This document shows, in pieces, positions 34,659 to 44,243 of a stretch of 64,000 nucleotides of DNA. Location of the stretch: contig NZ_CP109131.1 of assembly GCF_035917995.1 (NCBI RefSeq), positions 4,588,001 through 4,652,000 on the forward strand. Direction: 5' to 3'. The translations under genes were made by a program, and so were the position numbers. The DNA comes from Streptosporangium sp. NBC_01755 (GTDB lineage Bacteria; Actinomycetota; Actinomycetes; Streptosporangiales; Streptosporangiaceae). Every line of letters begins with the position of its first letter. Position 1 is the stretch's first letter. The notes below the pieces were generated by a model. That model made no database searches, was not told where the DNA came from, and was given only the letters and a program-made list of their open reading frames with translations.

Positions 34659-35549
34659 TCACTTGACGGTCAGCAGCGGGATGGGCGTGTCGGCTTCGAA
34701 GCCCGCCTGCAGTTCCTTCACCGTGGCGACCTGGTCGGCCGGCGGGGCGTCGATCGTGACCTTCGAACCCCAGTTGGTGTAGCGGGTGTCGACGGTCCAG
34801 GCCGGCCCACTCGAGAACTGCGTGTACGAGGTCGCCAGTCTCGCGGGGAGCCGGTCGGCGTTTAGGAACAGCTTCCAGTTGATCGTGGTCTTGGCCTGTT
34901 CGCCGGAGAGCTTCCCCCCATCGTGTGACGCGCGGAACCACGGCGAGACCTTCTGTAGCTCACCGAAAGTGATCTTCCCGGCGTAGGCGATCGGCTTCTT
35001 GAGCGTGGCGTGCGCGAGGAGGGTCTTGAGGGTCGCGGGCTCGGCGACGTTGATGAGCTGGCCCATCGAGCCGGTCACGCCGAGCGTGTCCCCCGGGTAC
35101 CCGAGCCAGGGCTTGTCCTGCGGCAGAAACTGGCCGAAGGCCCCGCCTGAGAGGTACGCCTTTTTCTTGACCCGGACAACTCGTTCGGGCTCGGCCAGTC
35201 CGGCGAGCAGCTTGCTGAACTTCTTCTGCTCCTCGGTTTCCTCGGTGCCGTCTTCTCCGGCGCTGAATGCGAAGGCACCCTCATCGAAACGCAGCTGGGT
35301 GGTGTGGTCCGACGCGCTGATCCCGGAGGTGCTGAACTGCAATTCACCCCTACGGTGGCCGGCAATCGTGTTCTTGGAGCTGCCCTGCGTCTTCAGGATG
35401 TCGACGTAGGTGACGCCATGGCCGTTTTTGAGCTGGCCCTTCAGCGCGGTGATCGGATCGGCGGCCTGTGCGTGCGCGGTCGATGCCAGCGCCGGAGCGC
35501 CGAGTACGGCCGTTGCGGCGCACGCCAGTCCGGCGATGTATCGCTTCAA
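34659..35549 (-). CDS. Secreted protein of unknown function, paralogue B
   Basis: A 296-residue exported protein with signal peptide (MKRYIAGLACAATAVLGAPA, cleavage after AHA near residue 27). It aligns end to end with the gene at 33489: DPITALKGQL, ITFGELQKVSPWFRA, INWKLFLNADRLPARL, VDTRYTNWGSKVTIDAPPAD. It lacks the AAKTDP repeats and instead has an acidic insert (GEDGTEETEEQ). The intergenic hairpin suggests that A and B are separately transcribed. Possibly LppX/LolA-like; no established function. Confidence 0.75.
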   Translation of the reverse strand: MKRYIAGLACAATAVLGAPALASTAHAQAADPITALKGQLKNGHGVTYVDILKTQGSSKNTIAGHRRGELQFSTSGISASDHTTQLRFDEGAFAFSAGEDGTEETEEQKKFSKLLAGLAEPERVVRVKKKAYLSGGAFGQFLPQDKPWLGYPGDTLGVTGSMGQLINVAEPATLKTLLAHATLKKPIAYAGKITFGELQKVSPWFRASHDGGKLSGEQAKTTINWKLFLNADRLPARLATSYTQFSSGPAWTVDTRYTNWGSKVTIDAPPADQVATVKELQAGFEADTPIPLLTVK

Positions 35550-35773
35550 AGGAAAATCCTCCTGACTGACCCCTCCGCCCCGTCGGGGAGGGGATTACAC
35601 ACTCTCGCTGCGCAAGATCACGAAAGGGTAGCGCATTTGGAGGATTGCCTTGAATTAAACGTGCATATTTCATGCAGAGACGTCTCCTCGGGCGTCGGAA
35701 GGCCGCCGGGCATGTCGGTGCGGATATTTTATCTCCGGCCAATCACGGACCGTCAGATTTGTTTTTTCGCGAT

Positions 35774-36170
35774 TCAGCCGATCGGCAGGACCGTCGGCCC
35801 GGGGAAAACGGCGCCGACCCGGCCGGCGTCGGCGGTGTCCTCGGGAGGCGGCGGAACGAGGGTGACAGACGAGCCCCAGCCGGTGTAGCGGGTGTCCACG
35901 ACCGTGCTCGTGTACCTCCCGGGATTGCCGCTGAGCGGCTGCCGCCAGGTGGTGCTCAGCCTGCGGACCAGGTTCGAGCGGTCCAGCCAGAGCCTGAAGC
36001 CGACCGGGATCCTGGCGCTCCTGCCCTTGGGTGGCCCGGCCGGCCTGTCGCGGAGCGAGGGGGAGGCATCCTAGAGCGCGCGCAGCGTCACGGCGCCGAA
36101 CGTGCCCGAGCGCAGCTCCGAGGGGCTGAGAATCGCGGCGGCGGGAACGCTTCGGCGAGATGGAGGCCGG
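35774..36170 (-). pseudogene. Decayed third copy of the secreted-protein family
   Basis: On the minus strand the segment upstream of 35774 reads [12 protein letters not shown], then a TAG stop (36071-36073), then DASPSLRDRP, FRLWLDRSNLVRRLSTTW, and VDTRYTGWGSSVTLVPPPPE before the natural stop. These match the C-terminal halves of paralogues A and B in order. An in-frame stop, loss of the N-terminal half and no signal peptide mark it as a pseudogene. The 5' limit is approximate. Confidence 0.75.
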
Positions 36171-36224
36171 TTACGCTGCCGACAGAGTTCACGTTGCGAG
36201 GAGAGCGCGGATGGGGAGGTCTGG

Positions 36225-36632
36225 ATGGACGCCGTGCCGAGGATCCGCGTCGTCATCGCCAAGCCGGGGCTGGACGGCCATGACCGGGGGGTGAAGATCG
36301 TGGCGAGGGCGCTGCGGGACGCCGGGATGGAGGTCGTCTACACGGGCCTGCACCAGACGCCGGAGCAGGTGGTGCGCACCGCGATCCAGGAGGACGCCGC
36401 GGCGATCGGGCTGTCCATCCTGTCCGGCGCGCACATGACGCTCTTCGCCAGGGTGCTGGAGTTGCTGGAGGAGAACGACGCGAGCGACATCGTGGTGTTC
36501 GGCGGCGGGATCATCCCCGAGGCCGACATGCCCGCGCTCCAGGAGATGGGCGTCGCGCGGATCTTCACCCCGGGGGCCACCACCCAGGAGATCGTCGACT
36601 GGGTGCGGAGTGCGATCCCCTCGCCGGCCTGA
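36225..36632 (+). CDS. Cobalamin (B12)-binding domain protein, methylmalonyl-CoA mutase C-terminal type
   Basis: A 135-residue stand-alone B12-binding domain like the C-terminal part of methylmalonyl-CoA mutase. It has the base-off signature DxHxxG in [18 protein letters not shown] with the lower-ligand histidine near residue 19, then [27 protein letters not shown] and [14 protein letters not shown] 36225 is five bases after GGGGAGG. As a lone domain it must work with a separate mutase catalytic subunit not in this window, or act as a B12 carrier or sensor. It lies just upstream of sucCD, whose product succinyl-CoA connects to that mutase. Confidence 0.88.
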   Translation: MDAVPRIRVVIAKPGLDGHDRGVKIVARALRDAGMEVVYTGLHQTPEQVVRTAIQEDAAAIGLSILSGAHMTLFARVLELLEENDASDIVVFGGGIIPEADMPALQEMGVARIFTPGATTQEIVDWVRSAIPSPA

Positions 36633-36842
36633 CGGGGTCTGACCGGCCCGACGACAGGTGCCGGCAACGTCCGGTCATGGTGGCGAACAACATTCGGGAT
36701 GCGTGATCTGGGACCCGGTTACCTGGCCATGCCATAAGGCGGGCTACGCTTCATTGGCGCAAAACCGCCGAGCTCCCCCTTGGATTGTGGAGCCGGCCCA
36801 CTCACATCTATACACCAGCCGGACAAGCAAGGACGGACCCTC

Positions 36843-38024
36843 GTGGACCTGTTCGAACATCAGGCGAAGGAGCTCTTCGCGGAGTACGGCATCCCGGTGC
36901 CGCGCGGCATTGTCGCGCACACCGTGGAGGAGGCACGGGCGGCAGCCGAGCAGCTGACCGGCCGTGTCGTCGTCAAGGCCCAGGTCAAGACCGGTGGCCG
37001 AGGTAAGGCCGGCGGCGTGAAGGTGGCGGACGACGCCGCCGACGCCGCAGGCAAGGCCACCAACATCCTCGGCATGGACATCAAGGGCCACACGGTCCAC
37101 AAGGTCCTGATCGAGGAGGCCAGCGCGATCGCGGAGGAGTACTACTTCTCCTTCCTGCTCGACCGCGCGAACCGCACGTTCCTCGCCATCTGCTCCGCCG
37201 CGGGCGGCATGGAGATCGAAGAGGTCGCGCACACCAATCCCGAGAAGGTCGCGCAGGTTCCGATCTCCCCTCTGGACGGTGTCGACCGGGCCAGGGCCCG
37301 CGAGATCGCCCAGGCAGGCGGCCTGCCGGAGGTGGCGCTCGACGGCGCCGCCGACCTCATCGAGAAGCTCTGGTGCGCCTTCGTCGACGAGGACGCCTCG
37401 CTCGTCGAGGTCAACCCGATGATCCTGTCCGCGGACGGTCAGGTGAAGGCCCTCGACGGCAAGGTCACCCTCGACGACAACGCGTCCTTCCGCCAGGCGG
37501 ACCACGCGGCCTTCGAGGACAAGGCCGCCGAGGACCCGCTGGAGGCCGCGGCCAAGGCCAAGGACCTCAACTACGTCAAGCTCGACGGCTCTGTCGGCAT
37601 CATCGGCAACGGCGCGGGTCTGGTCATGTCGACCCTGGATGTCGTCGCCTACGCGGGCGAGTCCTTCGTCGGCCGGCCCAAGCCCGCCAACTTCCTCGAC
37701 ATCGGCGGCGGCGCCTCGGCCGAGGTGATGGCGGCCGGCCTGGAGATCATCATCTCCGACCCCGCGGTGAAGTCGATCTTTGTCAACGTCTTCGGCGGCA
37801 TCACCGCCTGTGACGAGGTCGCCAACGGCATCGTCTCGGCCTTCCAGCTGCTGGAGTCCCGCGGCGAGAGCGTGAGCCGCCCGCTGGTCGTCCGGCTGGA
37901 CGGTAACAACGCCGAACTCGGGCGTCAGATTCTCTCCGACGCCAAGCTGTCCGGCGTCGAACTGGTGGACACCATGGACGATGCGGCCAAGCGTGCCGCC
38001 GAGCTCGCAGCGGTAGGTGCGTAA
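36843..38024 (+). CDS. sucC: Succinate-CoA ligase, beta subunit
   Basis: A 393-residue ADP/GDP-forming succinyl-CoA synthetase beta subunit (TCA cycle, substrate-level phosphorylation). The ATP-grasp domain starts with [20 protein letters not shown], with [18 protein letters not shown] as the nucleotide-binding loop. The C-terminal half has [10 protein letters not shown] and [13 protein letters not shown]. Start GTG 36843 follows AAGGACGG. The stop overlaps the sucD start (TAATG), so subunits are co-translated. Confidence 0.96.
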   Translation: MDLFEHQAKELFAEYGIPVPRGIVAHTVEEARAAAEQLTGRVVVKAQVKTGGRGKAGGVKVADDAADAAGKATNILGMDIKGHTVHKVLIEEASAIAEEYYFSFLLDRANRTFLAICSAAGGMEIEEVAHTNPEKVAQVPISPLDGVDRARAREIAQAGGLPEVALDGAADLIEKLWCAFVDEDASLVEVNPMILSADGQVKALDGKVTLDDNASFRQADHAAFEDKAAEDPLEAAAKAKDLNYVKLDGSVGIIGNGAGLVMSTLDVVAYAGESFVGRPKPANFLDIGGGASAEVMAAGLEIIISDPAVKSIFVNVFGGITACDEVANGIVSAFQLLESRGESVSRPLVVRLDGNNAELGRQILSDAKLSGVELVDTMDDAAKRAAELAAVGA

Positions 38025-38899
38025 TGGCCATCTGGCTGACCGAGAACAGCAAGATCATCGTTCAGGGCATGACCGGCGGTGAGGGTACCAAGCACACCCG
38101 CCGCATGCTCGCCTCCGGTGCCCGTGTCGTCGGCGGCGTCAACGCCCGCAAGGCCGGCACCGTCCACGAGGGCCTGCCCGTCTTCGGTACCGTCGCCGAG
38201 GCCATGAAGGAGACCGGCGCCGACGTGTCGGTCGTCTTCGTGCCCCCGGCGTTCACCAAGGACGCCGTCAAGGAGGCCATCGACGCCGAGATCCCGCTCT
38301 GCGTGGTCATCACCGAGGGTGTCCCGATCCACGACACCACCGAGTTCTGGGCCTACGCGATCGCCAAGGGCGGCAAGACCCGCATCATCGGGCCGAACTG
38401 CCCCGGCATCGCCTCGCCCGGCGCCTCCAACGCGGGCATCATCCCGGCCGACATCACCAGCGCAGGCCGCATCGGCCTGGTCTCGAAGTCGGGCACGCTG
38501 ACCTACCAGCTCATGTACGAGCTGCGTGACATCGGTTTCTCCACCGCGGTGGGCATCGGTGGCGACCCGGTCATCGGCACCACCCACATCGACGCGCTGC
38601 AGGCGTTCCAGGACGACCCGGGCACCGACGCGATCGTGATGATCGGTGAGATCGGCGGCGACGCCGAGGAGCGCGCGGCCGCCTACATCGAGCAGCACGT
38701 CACCAAGCCGGTCGTCGCCTACGTGGCGGGCTTCACCGCCCCCGAGGGCAAGACCATGGGGCACGCGGGCGCGATCGTGTCCGGTTCGGCCGGTACCGCC
38801 CAGGGCAAGAAGGACGCCCTGGAGAAGGTCGGCGTTCGCGTCGGCAAGACCCCGAGCGAGACCGCCCGTCTGATGCGCGAGGTCATCGAGTCCCTCTAG
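38024..38899 (+). CDS. sucD: Succinate-CoA ligase, alpha subunit
   Basis: A 291-residue alpha subunit that binds CoA and carries the phospho-histidine. CoA-binding features are the N-terminal [17 protein letters not shown] and [26 protein letters not shown] and the active-site histidine in [14 protein letters not shown] (near residue 246) are present. Overlaps sucC by one base. A strong hairpin at 39025-39051 probably ends the sucCD transcript. Confidence 0.96.
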   Translation: MAIWLTENSKIIVQGMTGGEGTKHTRRMLASGARVVGGVNARKAGTVHEGLPVFGTVAEAMKETGADVSVVFVPPAFTKDAVKEAIDAEIPLCVVITEGVPIHDTTEFWAYAIAKGGKTRIIGPNCPGIASPGASNAGIIPADITSAGRIGLVSKSGTLTYQLMYELRDIGFSTAVGIGGDPVIGTTHIDALQAFQDDPGTDAIVMIGEIGGDAEERAAAYIEQHVTKPVVAYVAGFTAPEGKTMGHAGAIVSGSAGTAQGKKDALEKVGVRVGKTPSETARLMREVIESL

Positions 38900-39277
38900 C
38901 GAGGGTCCGGGACGCGAGTCCCGGGTGGGCGAACGCGGCACGGTGCCGCGCGATCCGGCGGCACTCCCGTCGCCGGCACCTCGCGCGGATTCCGCCACGT
39001 CGAGGCCGCGTCGAGTACGACCGAGGGCGCCCGGCATTCCGCCGGGCGCCCTTCGCCGTCCGGGGTCTCGGAGTACGGTCGTCCCGGATGTCACCGATGT
39101 CCTGCCGACTCCCCGTATCGGCACTGTCGGGACGGCGCGAGGAAGACCGAACGCGGTGTGCGGGGTCTCGGGGGCCGGTGTCGCCCGGATACCACAGGCC
39201 GCTTCTGTCACGCCGTCCGCGACACGCGGGGCGCGGAAGTCTCTTCCGCACCGAAGATCCTGAGACCATCGACTACT
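38900..39277. other. Intergenic region between sucD and perM
   Basis: A 378-base gap holding a terminator at 39025-39051. The remainder (39052-39277) must carry the perM promoter. No supported ORF. A second short self-complementary block, GGGAC-GCGA-GTCCC, sits right behind the sucD stop near 38909. Confidence 0.4.
39025..39051 (+). terminator. Hairpin terminator of sucCD
   Basis: GGGCGCCCGGC and GCCGGGCGCCC form an 11-bp perfect stem with an ATTCC loop, followed by TTCG. Located 126 bases after the sucD stop. Confidence 0.75.
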
Positions 39278-40939
39278 GTGACGGCCCTCTTCGATCAGCT
39301 CCGGACGGCTCCCCGTAACGTCCTCAGCCGTATCCCCCTGCCCGGCCTCACGGGTGACGACGACGACGTCCGCCGGCCGCTTCCCGTCTCCGGGATGCTC
39401 GCGGCCGCCTGGACGCTCGGCGTGGGGCTGGCGGTGCTCACCACGCTCACCCTGGTCGGCTGGATCGCCGCACCGCGCGGCGCGCTCGGCTCGGGACTGC
39501 CCGCGGTGTTCCGCACGGCCTCGCAGCTCTGGCTGGCCGCGCACCACGCGGGCTTCGCGATCCCCGGCGGCTCGGTGGGCCTGCTCCCGCTCGGACTGGC
39601 GGTCCTGCCCGCCTTCCTGCTCTACCGTGCCGGGATATGGATGGCCAGGGACGCGGACCTGCGGCTCCGGCTGCCCGCCCGGCTGCCCAAGAACACCCCC
39701 AGGCAGGTGTCCAACGCCCGCCGCAGGGCACAGCTGATCCTGATCGCCCAGGCGGGAATCTCACTGGCGGCACCGTACGCGTTGCTGGCCGGGATCATCG
39801 CGCTGGTCGCCAGGAACGAGATCACCCAGCCATTCCTCGGTGAAGTGCTGGTCAGCCACCTGGTGCTGGCCTTCATCGCGGGCTCCGTGGCCGTCGCCAG
39901 GACGATCGGGCCCTGGCGATCGATGCTGCGCCTGCTGCCCGAGCGGCTGCGCTCGGTGGTGGTCGGCACGTCCGCCGCACTGGTGATCATGCTTGTGGCG
40001 GGTGCCGTCATAGTTCTCGGGGCCGTCGCGGTCAACTTCGGGCAGGTCGGGGAGCTGTCGGGGGTCCTGTCGCCGGGGTTCGTCGGCGGTCTGCTGCTCC
40101 TGCTGATCCAGGGGCTCTACCTGCTCAACGCCGTCATCTGGGGCATGGCCTACATCGCGGGACCCGGTTTCGCGGTCGGCACCGGCACGCTGGTCGCGCC
40201 GACGGGCGTGCAACTGGGCACGGTGCCCAGCCTGCCGATCCTGGGCGCGCTGCCGGAGGCGGGCCCGACCCCCGTCTGGGTGATGGTCGTGATCGCGGTG
40301 CCTTTCCTGGCCGGGGCGGTGGCGGGCATCCTGGTCGTCCGGATCTCGCCCTCCCCCTCGTACGAGGGGGCACCGCTGTGGGGGTTCGTCTGCGGGCTGG
40401 CGACCGGGGCGGTGGCGGGTCTGCTGGCGGCGCTCTCCGGCGGCTCGCTCGGCGGCGCGAGGCTGTCCGAGGTGGGTCCGGCCGGGTGGGAGGTGATGCT
40501 CTCGGTGACGCTGGAGGTGGGTGTCGCGGCGGGGATCGCCGCCGGGCTGGCCAACTGGTGGCTGATCTTCCGGGGGCACAACGCGGCGGTCACCAAGGCG
40601 GCGGCCAGGGTCGGTACGGCCACCGCGCCGGTCCGCAAGGCCGGGGTCAAGATTGCCAAGGCCGCCGGCTCGGTGGCCAGCAAGGTCGGTTTCGCCGAGT
40701 CGGAGGAGCTCCGCAAGCTCCCCGGTTACTGGTTGGATGCCACGGAATGCGACACCCAGCCGATCCCGGTCATCAGGGACGACTGGGAGGACGAGCACGC
40801 CTCGGCCGCCGCGGAGAGCTCGCCGAAGGCCGGCCGTCCGGAGCCGCCGCGCCCGCCCCGGCGCGACATCGTCGACGAGACCGACGACAAGGGCGGCCAT
40901 GTGATCTACGTTGACCCCTACGCCTGGGACCGCGACTGA
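39278..40939 (+). CDS. perM: PerM-like cell-division membrane protein (DUF6350)
   Basis: A 553-residue polytopic membrane protein of the DUF6350 family; the mycobacterial member PerM (Rv0955) supports cell division under stress. About ten hydrophobic helices are visible between residues 35 and 440 (for example LAAAWTLGVGLAVLTTLTLV). A cytoplasmic tail ends in a Pro/acidic stretch. The position between sucCD and purNH matches Mycobacterium. GTG 39278 is chosen as the last start before the conserved N-terminus; upstream frame is open. The final codons (YAWDRD and stop) are the first unit of a 21-bp repeat array. Confidence 0.85.
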   Translation: MTALFDQLRTAPRNVLSRIPLPGLTGDDDDVRRPLPVSGMLAAAWTLGVGLAVLTTLTLVGWIAAPRGALGSGLPAVFRTASQLWLAAHHAGFAIPGGSVGLLPLGLAVLPAFLLYRAGIWMARDADLRLRLPARLPKNTPRQVSNARRRAQLILIAQAGISLAAPYALLAGIIALVARNEITQPFLGEVLVSHLVLAFIAGSVAVARTIGPWRSMLRLLPERLRSVVVGTSAALVIMLVAGAVIVLGAVAVNFGQVGELSGVLSPGFVGGLLLLLIQGLYLLNAVIWGMAYIAGPGFAVGTGTLVAPTGVQLGTVPSLPILGALPEAGPTPVWVMVVIAVPFLAGAVAGILVVRISPSPSYEGAPLWGFVCGLATGAVAGLLAALSGGSLGGARLSEVGPAGWEVMLSVTLEVGVAAGIAAGLANWWLIFRGHNAAVTKAAARVGTATAPVRKAGVKIAKAAGSVASKVGFAESEELRKLPGYWLDATECDTQPIPVIRDDWEDEHASAAAESSPKAGRPEPPRPPRRDIVDETDDKGGHVIYVDPYAWDRD

Positions 40940-41106
40940 TACGCCTGGGGCCGTGACCGATACGCCTGGGACCGTGACCGATACGCCTGGGACCGCGACT
41001 GATACGCCTGGGGCCGTGACTGATACGCCTGGGGCCGTGACTGATACGCCTGGGACCGTGACCCCCTATGCCTGGGGGCGTGACCTACGCCTGGGGCCGT
41101 GGACTG
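40919..41106. repeat. 21-bp tandem array overlapping the perM stop codon
   Basis: Seven 21-base units (TACGCCTGGGACCGCGACTGA and variants) run from 40919 to 41065, with two more degenerate units to 41106. Unit 1 is the coding end of perM (YAWDRD plus TGA), so the array consists of repeated copies of the gene's own 3' end. Units 2 and 3 have CGA in place of TGA, the others keep the stop or vary. Read-through would add more YAWxRD segments. Confidence 0.92.
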
Positions 41107-41183
41107 AGCGCCGTCGCGGATCACGCGCCCGGCCGCCCCGCCCCAGGCGCCTCGATCAGGCCTGGTGAGCCCTCCTCATCCGC

Positions 41184-41594
41184 TCAGGGAGGGAAGGGGA
41201 ACTGCAGCTGGCCGGGCTGGACGAAGGGCATCTTCTTCTCCATGGCCCGCTCAAGCCGCTCCACGCACTCGTTCTGCGCCGAGACGGTGCCCGCTCCCTT
41301 ACCGCACTCGGTGTAGGTGGTCAGCTCGGCACCGAAGTAGAACTGCATGGCCGTCACCGAGGTCGACACCAGCAGAGCGCCGACCGACAGCACGACGCCC
41401 GCCACGGCGGTGCCGGCGGGTTTGGGGATGGAACGCAGTGTCCGGATGGCGCGAACTGAGGTGACAAGGGCGAAAATCGCCATGACGAGTCCCGCGAGGG
41501 GGAGTACCAACGTCATCACCACCGCGGTGACCGTGAGCCACAGCGCCCTTCGACCGGCGCTCTCGGTGGACCGCACCTGGACCGGTAGTGTCAC
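41184..41594 (-). CDS. Small DUF4190-like membrane protein
   Basis: A 136-residue protein with two close membrane helices, WLTVTAVVMTLVLPLAGLVMAIFAL (residues 20-44) and GTAVAGVVLSVGALLVSTSV, and a short extracytoplasmic end with a Cys pair (TECGKG and NECVERL) that could form a disulfide. GTG 41594 is three bases after AAGGAGG... TCAG, which decides the start over the longer frame. The helix pair and GLVMAIFALV pattern resemble DUF4190 proteins. It faces away from purN. No function known. Confidence 0.7.
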   Translation of the reverse strand: MTLPVQVRSTESAGRRALWLTVTAVVMTLVLPLAGLVMAIFALVTSVRAIRTLRSIPKPAGTAVAGVVLSVGALLVSTSVTAMQFYFGAELTTYTECGKGAGTVSAQNECVERLERAMEKKMPFVQPGQLQFPFPP

Positions 41595-41673
41595 CTGACC
41601 TCCTTGCATCGTTCGTGCGGACAGGCCGATACCCTTGCAGCGGCGTGAGTCCCCGTCCGAATGGAGTGCGTCG

Positions 41674-42294
41674 GTGTCATCCCAGGCCGTTCGGCTTGTG
41701 GTCCTCGTGTCCGGTTCTGGGACCAACCTACAGGCCCTTTTGGACGCTGTGGCAGACGAGACCTACGGTGCCGGCGTGGTGGCGGTGGGTGCCGATCGCG
41801 ACGGTGTCGAAGGGCTGGCCCGCGCGCAGCGTGCGGGAGTGCCGACCTTCGTGGAGAGGGTGTCCGACCATCCCAGCCGTGAGGAGTGGGATCGGGCGTT
41901 CGCCGCCCGCATCGCGGAGTACCGGCCGGACCTCGTGGTCTGCGCGGGGTTCATGAAGATCCTCGGCAAGCCGACGCTGGAGGCGTTCCCGGTCCTCAAC
42001 ACCCATCCCGCTCTGCTGCCCTCGTTCCCGGGCGCGCACGGTGTCCGCGACGCGCTCTCGTACGGTGTGCGCGTCACCGGCTGCACCGTGATGCTCGCCG
42101 ACGCGGGGGTCGACACCGGGCCGATCATCGCCCAGGAGGCCGTGCCCGTGCTGGACGGCGACGACGAGGCGGCACTGCACGAGCGCATCAAGTCCGTCGA
42201 GCGTCACCTGCTCGTGGACACCGTCGGCCGGATGGCCCGCGAGGGCTGGACCGTCACCGGCAGGACTGTTCGATTCGGACGACCCGGCGAATGA
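41674..42294 (+). CDS. purN: Phosphoribosylglycinamide formyltransferase
   Basis: A 206-residue GART that transfers a formyl group from 10-formyl-THF to GAR, third step of purine synthesis. GSGTN (phosphate loop) lies near residue 14; the catalytic Asn/His/Asp set is in [12 protein letters not shown] and DTGPII. GTG 41674 is seven bases after GGAG and gives the standard N-terminus. It is followed 46 bases later by purH, with an excellent AGGAGGAG site between. Confidence 0.95.
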   Translation: MSSQAVRLVVLVSGSGTNLQALLDAVADETYGAGVVAVGADRDGVEGLARAQRAGVPTFVERVSDHPSREEWDRAFAARIAEYRPDLVVCAGFMKILGKPTLEAFPVLNTHPALLPSFPGAHGVRDALSYGVRVTGCTVMLADAGVDTGPIIAQEAVPVLDGDDEAALHERIKSVERHLLVDTVGRMAREGWTVTGRTVRFGRPGE

Positions 42295-42340
42295 GCCGGG
42301 CGCCCCGGAGAAAACCGGAACCAACCAGGAGGAGCACGAA

Positions 42341-43885
42341 GTGACCCGCATCGCCATCCGGCGCGCGTTGATCGCGGTGTATGACAAGAGCGGGCTGGAG
42401 GAGTTGGCCCGTGGGCTCGACGCCGCGGGGGTGGAGATCGTCTCCACCGGGGGCACCGCCGCGAAGATCACCTCTTTCGGCGTCCCCGTCACTCCCGTCG
42501 AGTCGCTTACCGGCTTCCCCGAGTGCCTCGACGGCCGGGTCAAGACCCTGCACCCGCGCGTGCACGCCGGCCTGCTGGCCGACGGCGGCAACCCCTCCCA
42601 CGTCAAGCAGCTCGAAGAGCTGGAGATCGAGCCGTTCGAGCTGGTGGTGGTCAACCTCTACCCGTTCCAGGAGACCGTGGCCTCCGGTGCCTCCGACGCC
42701 GAGTGCGTGGAGCAGATCGACATCGGCGGTCCCGCGATGATCCGGGCCGGGGCCAAGAACCACAGCACCGCCGCGGTCGTGGTCGACCCGGCCTCCTACG
42801 GCGACGTGCTCGCCGCGGTCGCCGAGGGCGGCTTCACCCTCACCGAGCGCCGCCGCCTGGCCGCCGCCGCGTACGCGCACACCGCCTCCTACGACACCGC
42901 GGTGGCCACCTGGTTCGCGGACGTCTACGCCGCGGAGGAGGGCGTGTGGCCGCGCTACCTGGGCGCGGCCTGGGAGCTCAAGTCGCCGCTGCGCTATGGC
43001 GAGAACCCGCACCAGGGCGCGGCCCTGTACTCGAGCGGGAAAGCCGGCCTGGCGGACGCCGAGCAGCTGCACGGCAAGGAGATGTCCTACAACAACTACC
43101 TGGACGCCGACGCCGCCTGGCGGGCGGCGTGGGACTTCGACGGGCCCGCCGTGGCGATCATCAAGCACCAGAACCCGTGCGGCATCGCGGTCGGCGCCGA
43201 CGTCGCCGAGGCGCACCGCAAGGCACACGCCTGCGACCCCGTCTCCGCGTACGGCGGCGTGATCGCGGTCAACGCGGAGGTGACCGAGGAGCTGGCCCGC
43301 CAGATCGCCGAGGTGTTCACCGAGGTTGTGGTGGCTCCCTCCTACACGGCCGAGGCACTGGCGCAGCTCACCGGTAAGAAGAACATCCGGCTGCTGGCCT
43401 GCCCGCGGGGGCCGTCCAACCCGCTGGAGTTCCGCCGGATCGACGGCGGTCTGCTGGTGCAGAACGCCGACCGGGTCGACGCCCCGGGCGACGACCCGTC
43501 CACCTGGGAGCTGAAGGCGGGGGCCGCCGCCTCCGCCGAGGTCCTCGCGGATCTGGCCTTCGCCTGGCGGGCGTGCCGTTCGGTGAAGTCCAACGCGATC
43601 CTGCTGGCCGCGGACGGCGCGAGCGTGGGCGTCGGCATGGGCCAGGTCAACCGGGTCGACTCGGCGCGGCTCGCGGTCTCCCGGGCGGGCGAGCGCGTCC
43701 AGGGGGCCGTGGCGGCCTCCGACGCGTTCTTCCCCTTCGCCGACGGCCTGCAGATCCTCATCGACGCGGGAGTGAAGGCGGTCGTGGAGCCGGGCGGCTC
43801 GATCAGGGACGAGGAGGTCATCGCCGCGGCCGAGGCCGCGGGAGTGACCCTCTACTTCACCGGCACCCGTCACTTCTTCCACTGA
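42341..43885 (+). CDS. purH: Bifunctional AICAR formyltransferase/IMP cyclohydrolase
   Basis: A 514-residue enzyme for the last two steps of IMP synthesis. The N-terminal MGS/IMP-cyclohydrolase part begins [17 protein letters not shown] and has [19 protein letters not shown] and NLYPFQETV. The transformylase half has [13 protein letters not shown], the KHQNPCG catalytic motif, AYGGVIAVN, and ends [16 protein letters not shown] 42341 follows AGGAGGAG. 10-formyl-THF for it and purN comes from folD downstream. Confidence 0.96.
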   Translation: MTRIAIRRALIAVYDKSGLEELARGLDAAGVEIVSTGGTAAKITSFGVPVTPVESLTGFPECLDGRVKTLHPRVHAGLLADGGNPSHVKQLEELEIEPFELVVVNLYPFQETVASGASDAECVEQIDIGGPAMIRAGAKNHSTAAVVVDPASYGDVLAAVAEGGFTLTERRRLAAAAYAHTASYDTAVATWFADVYAAEEGVWPRYLGAAWELKSPLRYGENPHQGAALYSSGKAGLADAEQLHGKEMSYNNYLDADAAWRAAWDFDGPAVAIIKHQNPCGIAVGADVAEAHRKAHACDPVSAYGGVIAVNAEVTEELARQIAEVFTEVVVAPSYTAEALAQLTGKKNIRLLACPRGPSNPLEFRRIDGGLLVQNADRVDAPGDDPSTWELKAGAAASAEVLADLAFAWRACRSVKSNAILLAADGASVGVGMGQVNRVDSARLAVSRAGERVQGAVAASDAFFPFADGLQILIDAGVKAVVEPGGSIRDEEVIAAAEAAGVTLYFTGTRHFFH

Positions 43886-43909
43886 TCTCCCCTGTCGGCC
43901 GTCCTCTCC

Positions 43910-43941
43910 GTACGGCTGCCGCACAGGTGTGGCAGCCGTAC
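43910..43941 (+). terminator. Hairpin after purH
   Basis: GTACGGCTGCC (43910-43920) pairs with GGCAGCCGTAC (43931-43941); the loop can add ACA/TGT pairs. 25 bases beyond the purH stop, so likely the purNH terminator. Confidence 0.65.
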
Positions 43942-44047
43942 ACGGGAGATAGGAGAGTGGCCAATTAGACAGGATTACCTGGGTGAAAAAGGTTTGACCT
44001 GCGGTTAGTCTGAAGCGTCCCTTTCCTTCCTGCCGCGGAGACCCCTC

Positions 44048-44230
44048 ATGCCACTGCTCGACCACGCCCTGCACGCCTTCGTGATCATGCAGGATTTCTG
44101 GGGCAGCCCACTGATGATGATCATCGTCGCGCTCGGCGCGGCCTACCTCGGCGGGCGGGCCATGGAGTGGATCCCCTTCACCCGCAGGATCATCGAGCGT
44201 AAGGAAGCGGAGCGCGGTTCGTCCTCGTGA
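44048..44230 (+). CDS. Small single-helix membrane protein
   Basis: A 60-residue protein with one membrane helix ([20 protein letters not shown], residues 20-39) and a charged C-terminus ([15 protein letters not shown]). GGAGA lies eight bases before ATG 44048. It is 13 bases before folD on the same strand, so likely co-transcribed. I do not recognise the family; codon use looks genuine. It could be a small envelope protein. Confidence 0.65.
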   Translation: MPLLDHALHAFVIMQDFWGSPLMMIIVALGAAYLGGRAMEWIPFTRRIIERKEAERGSSS

Positions 44231-44243
44231 GAGGGTTGGCATC

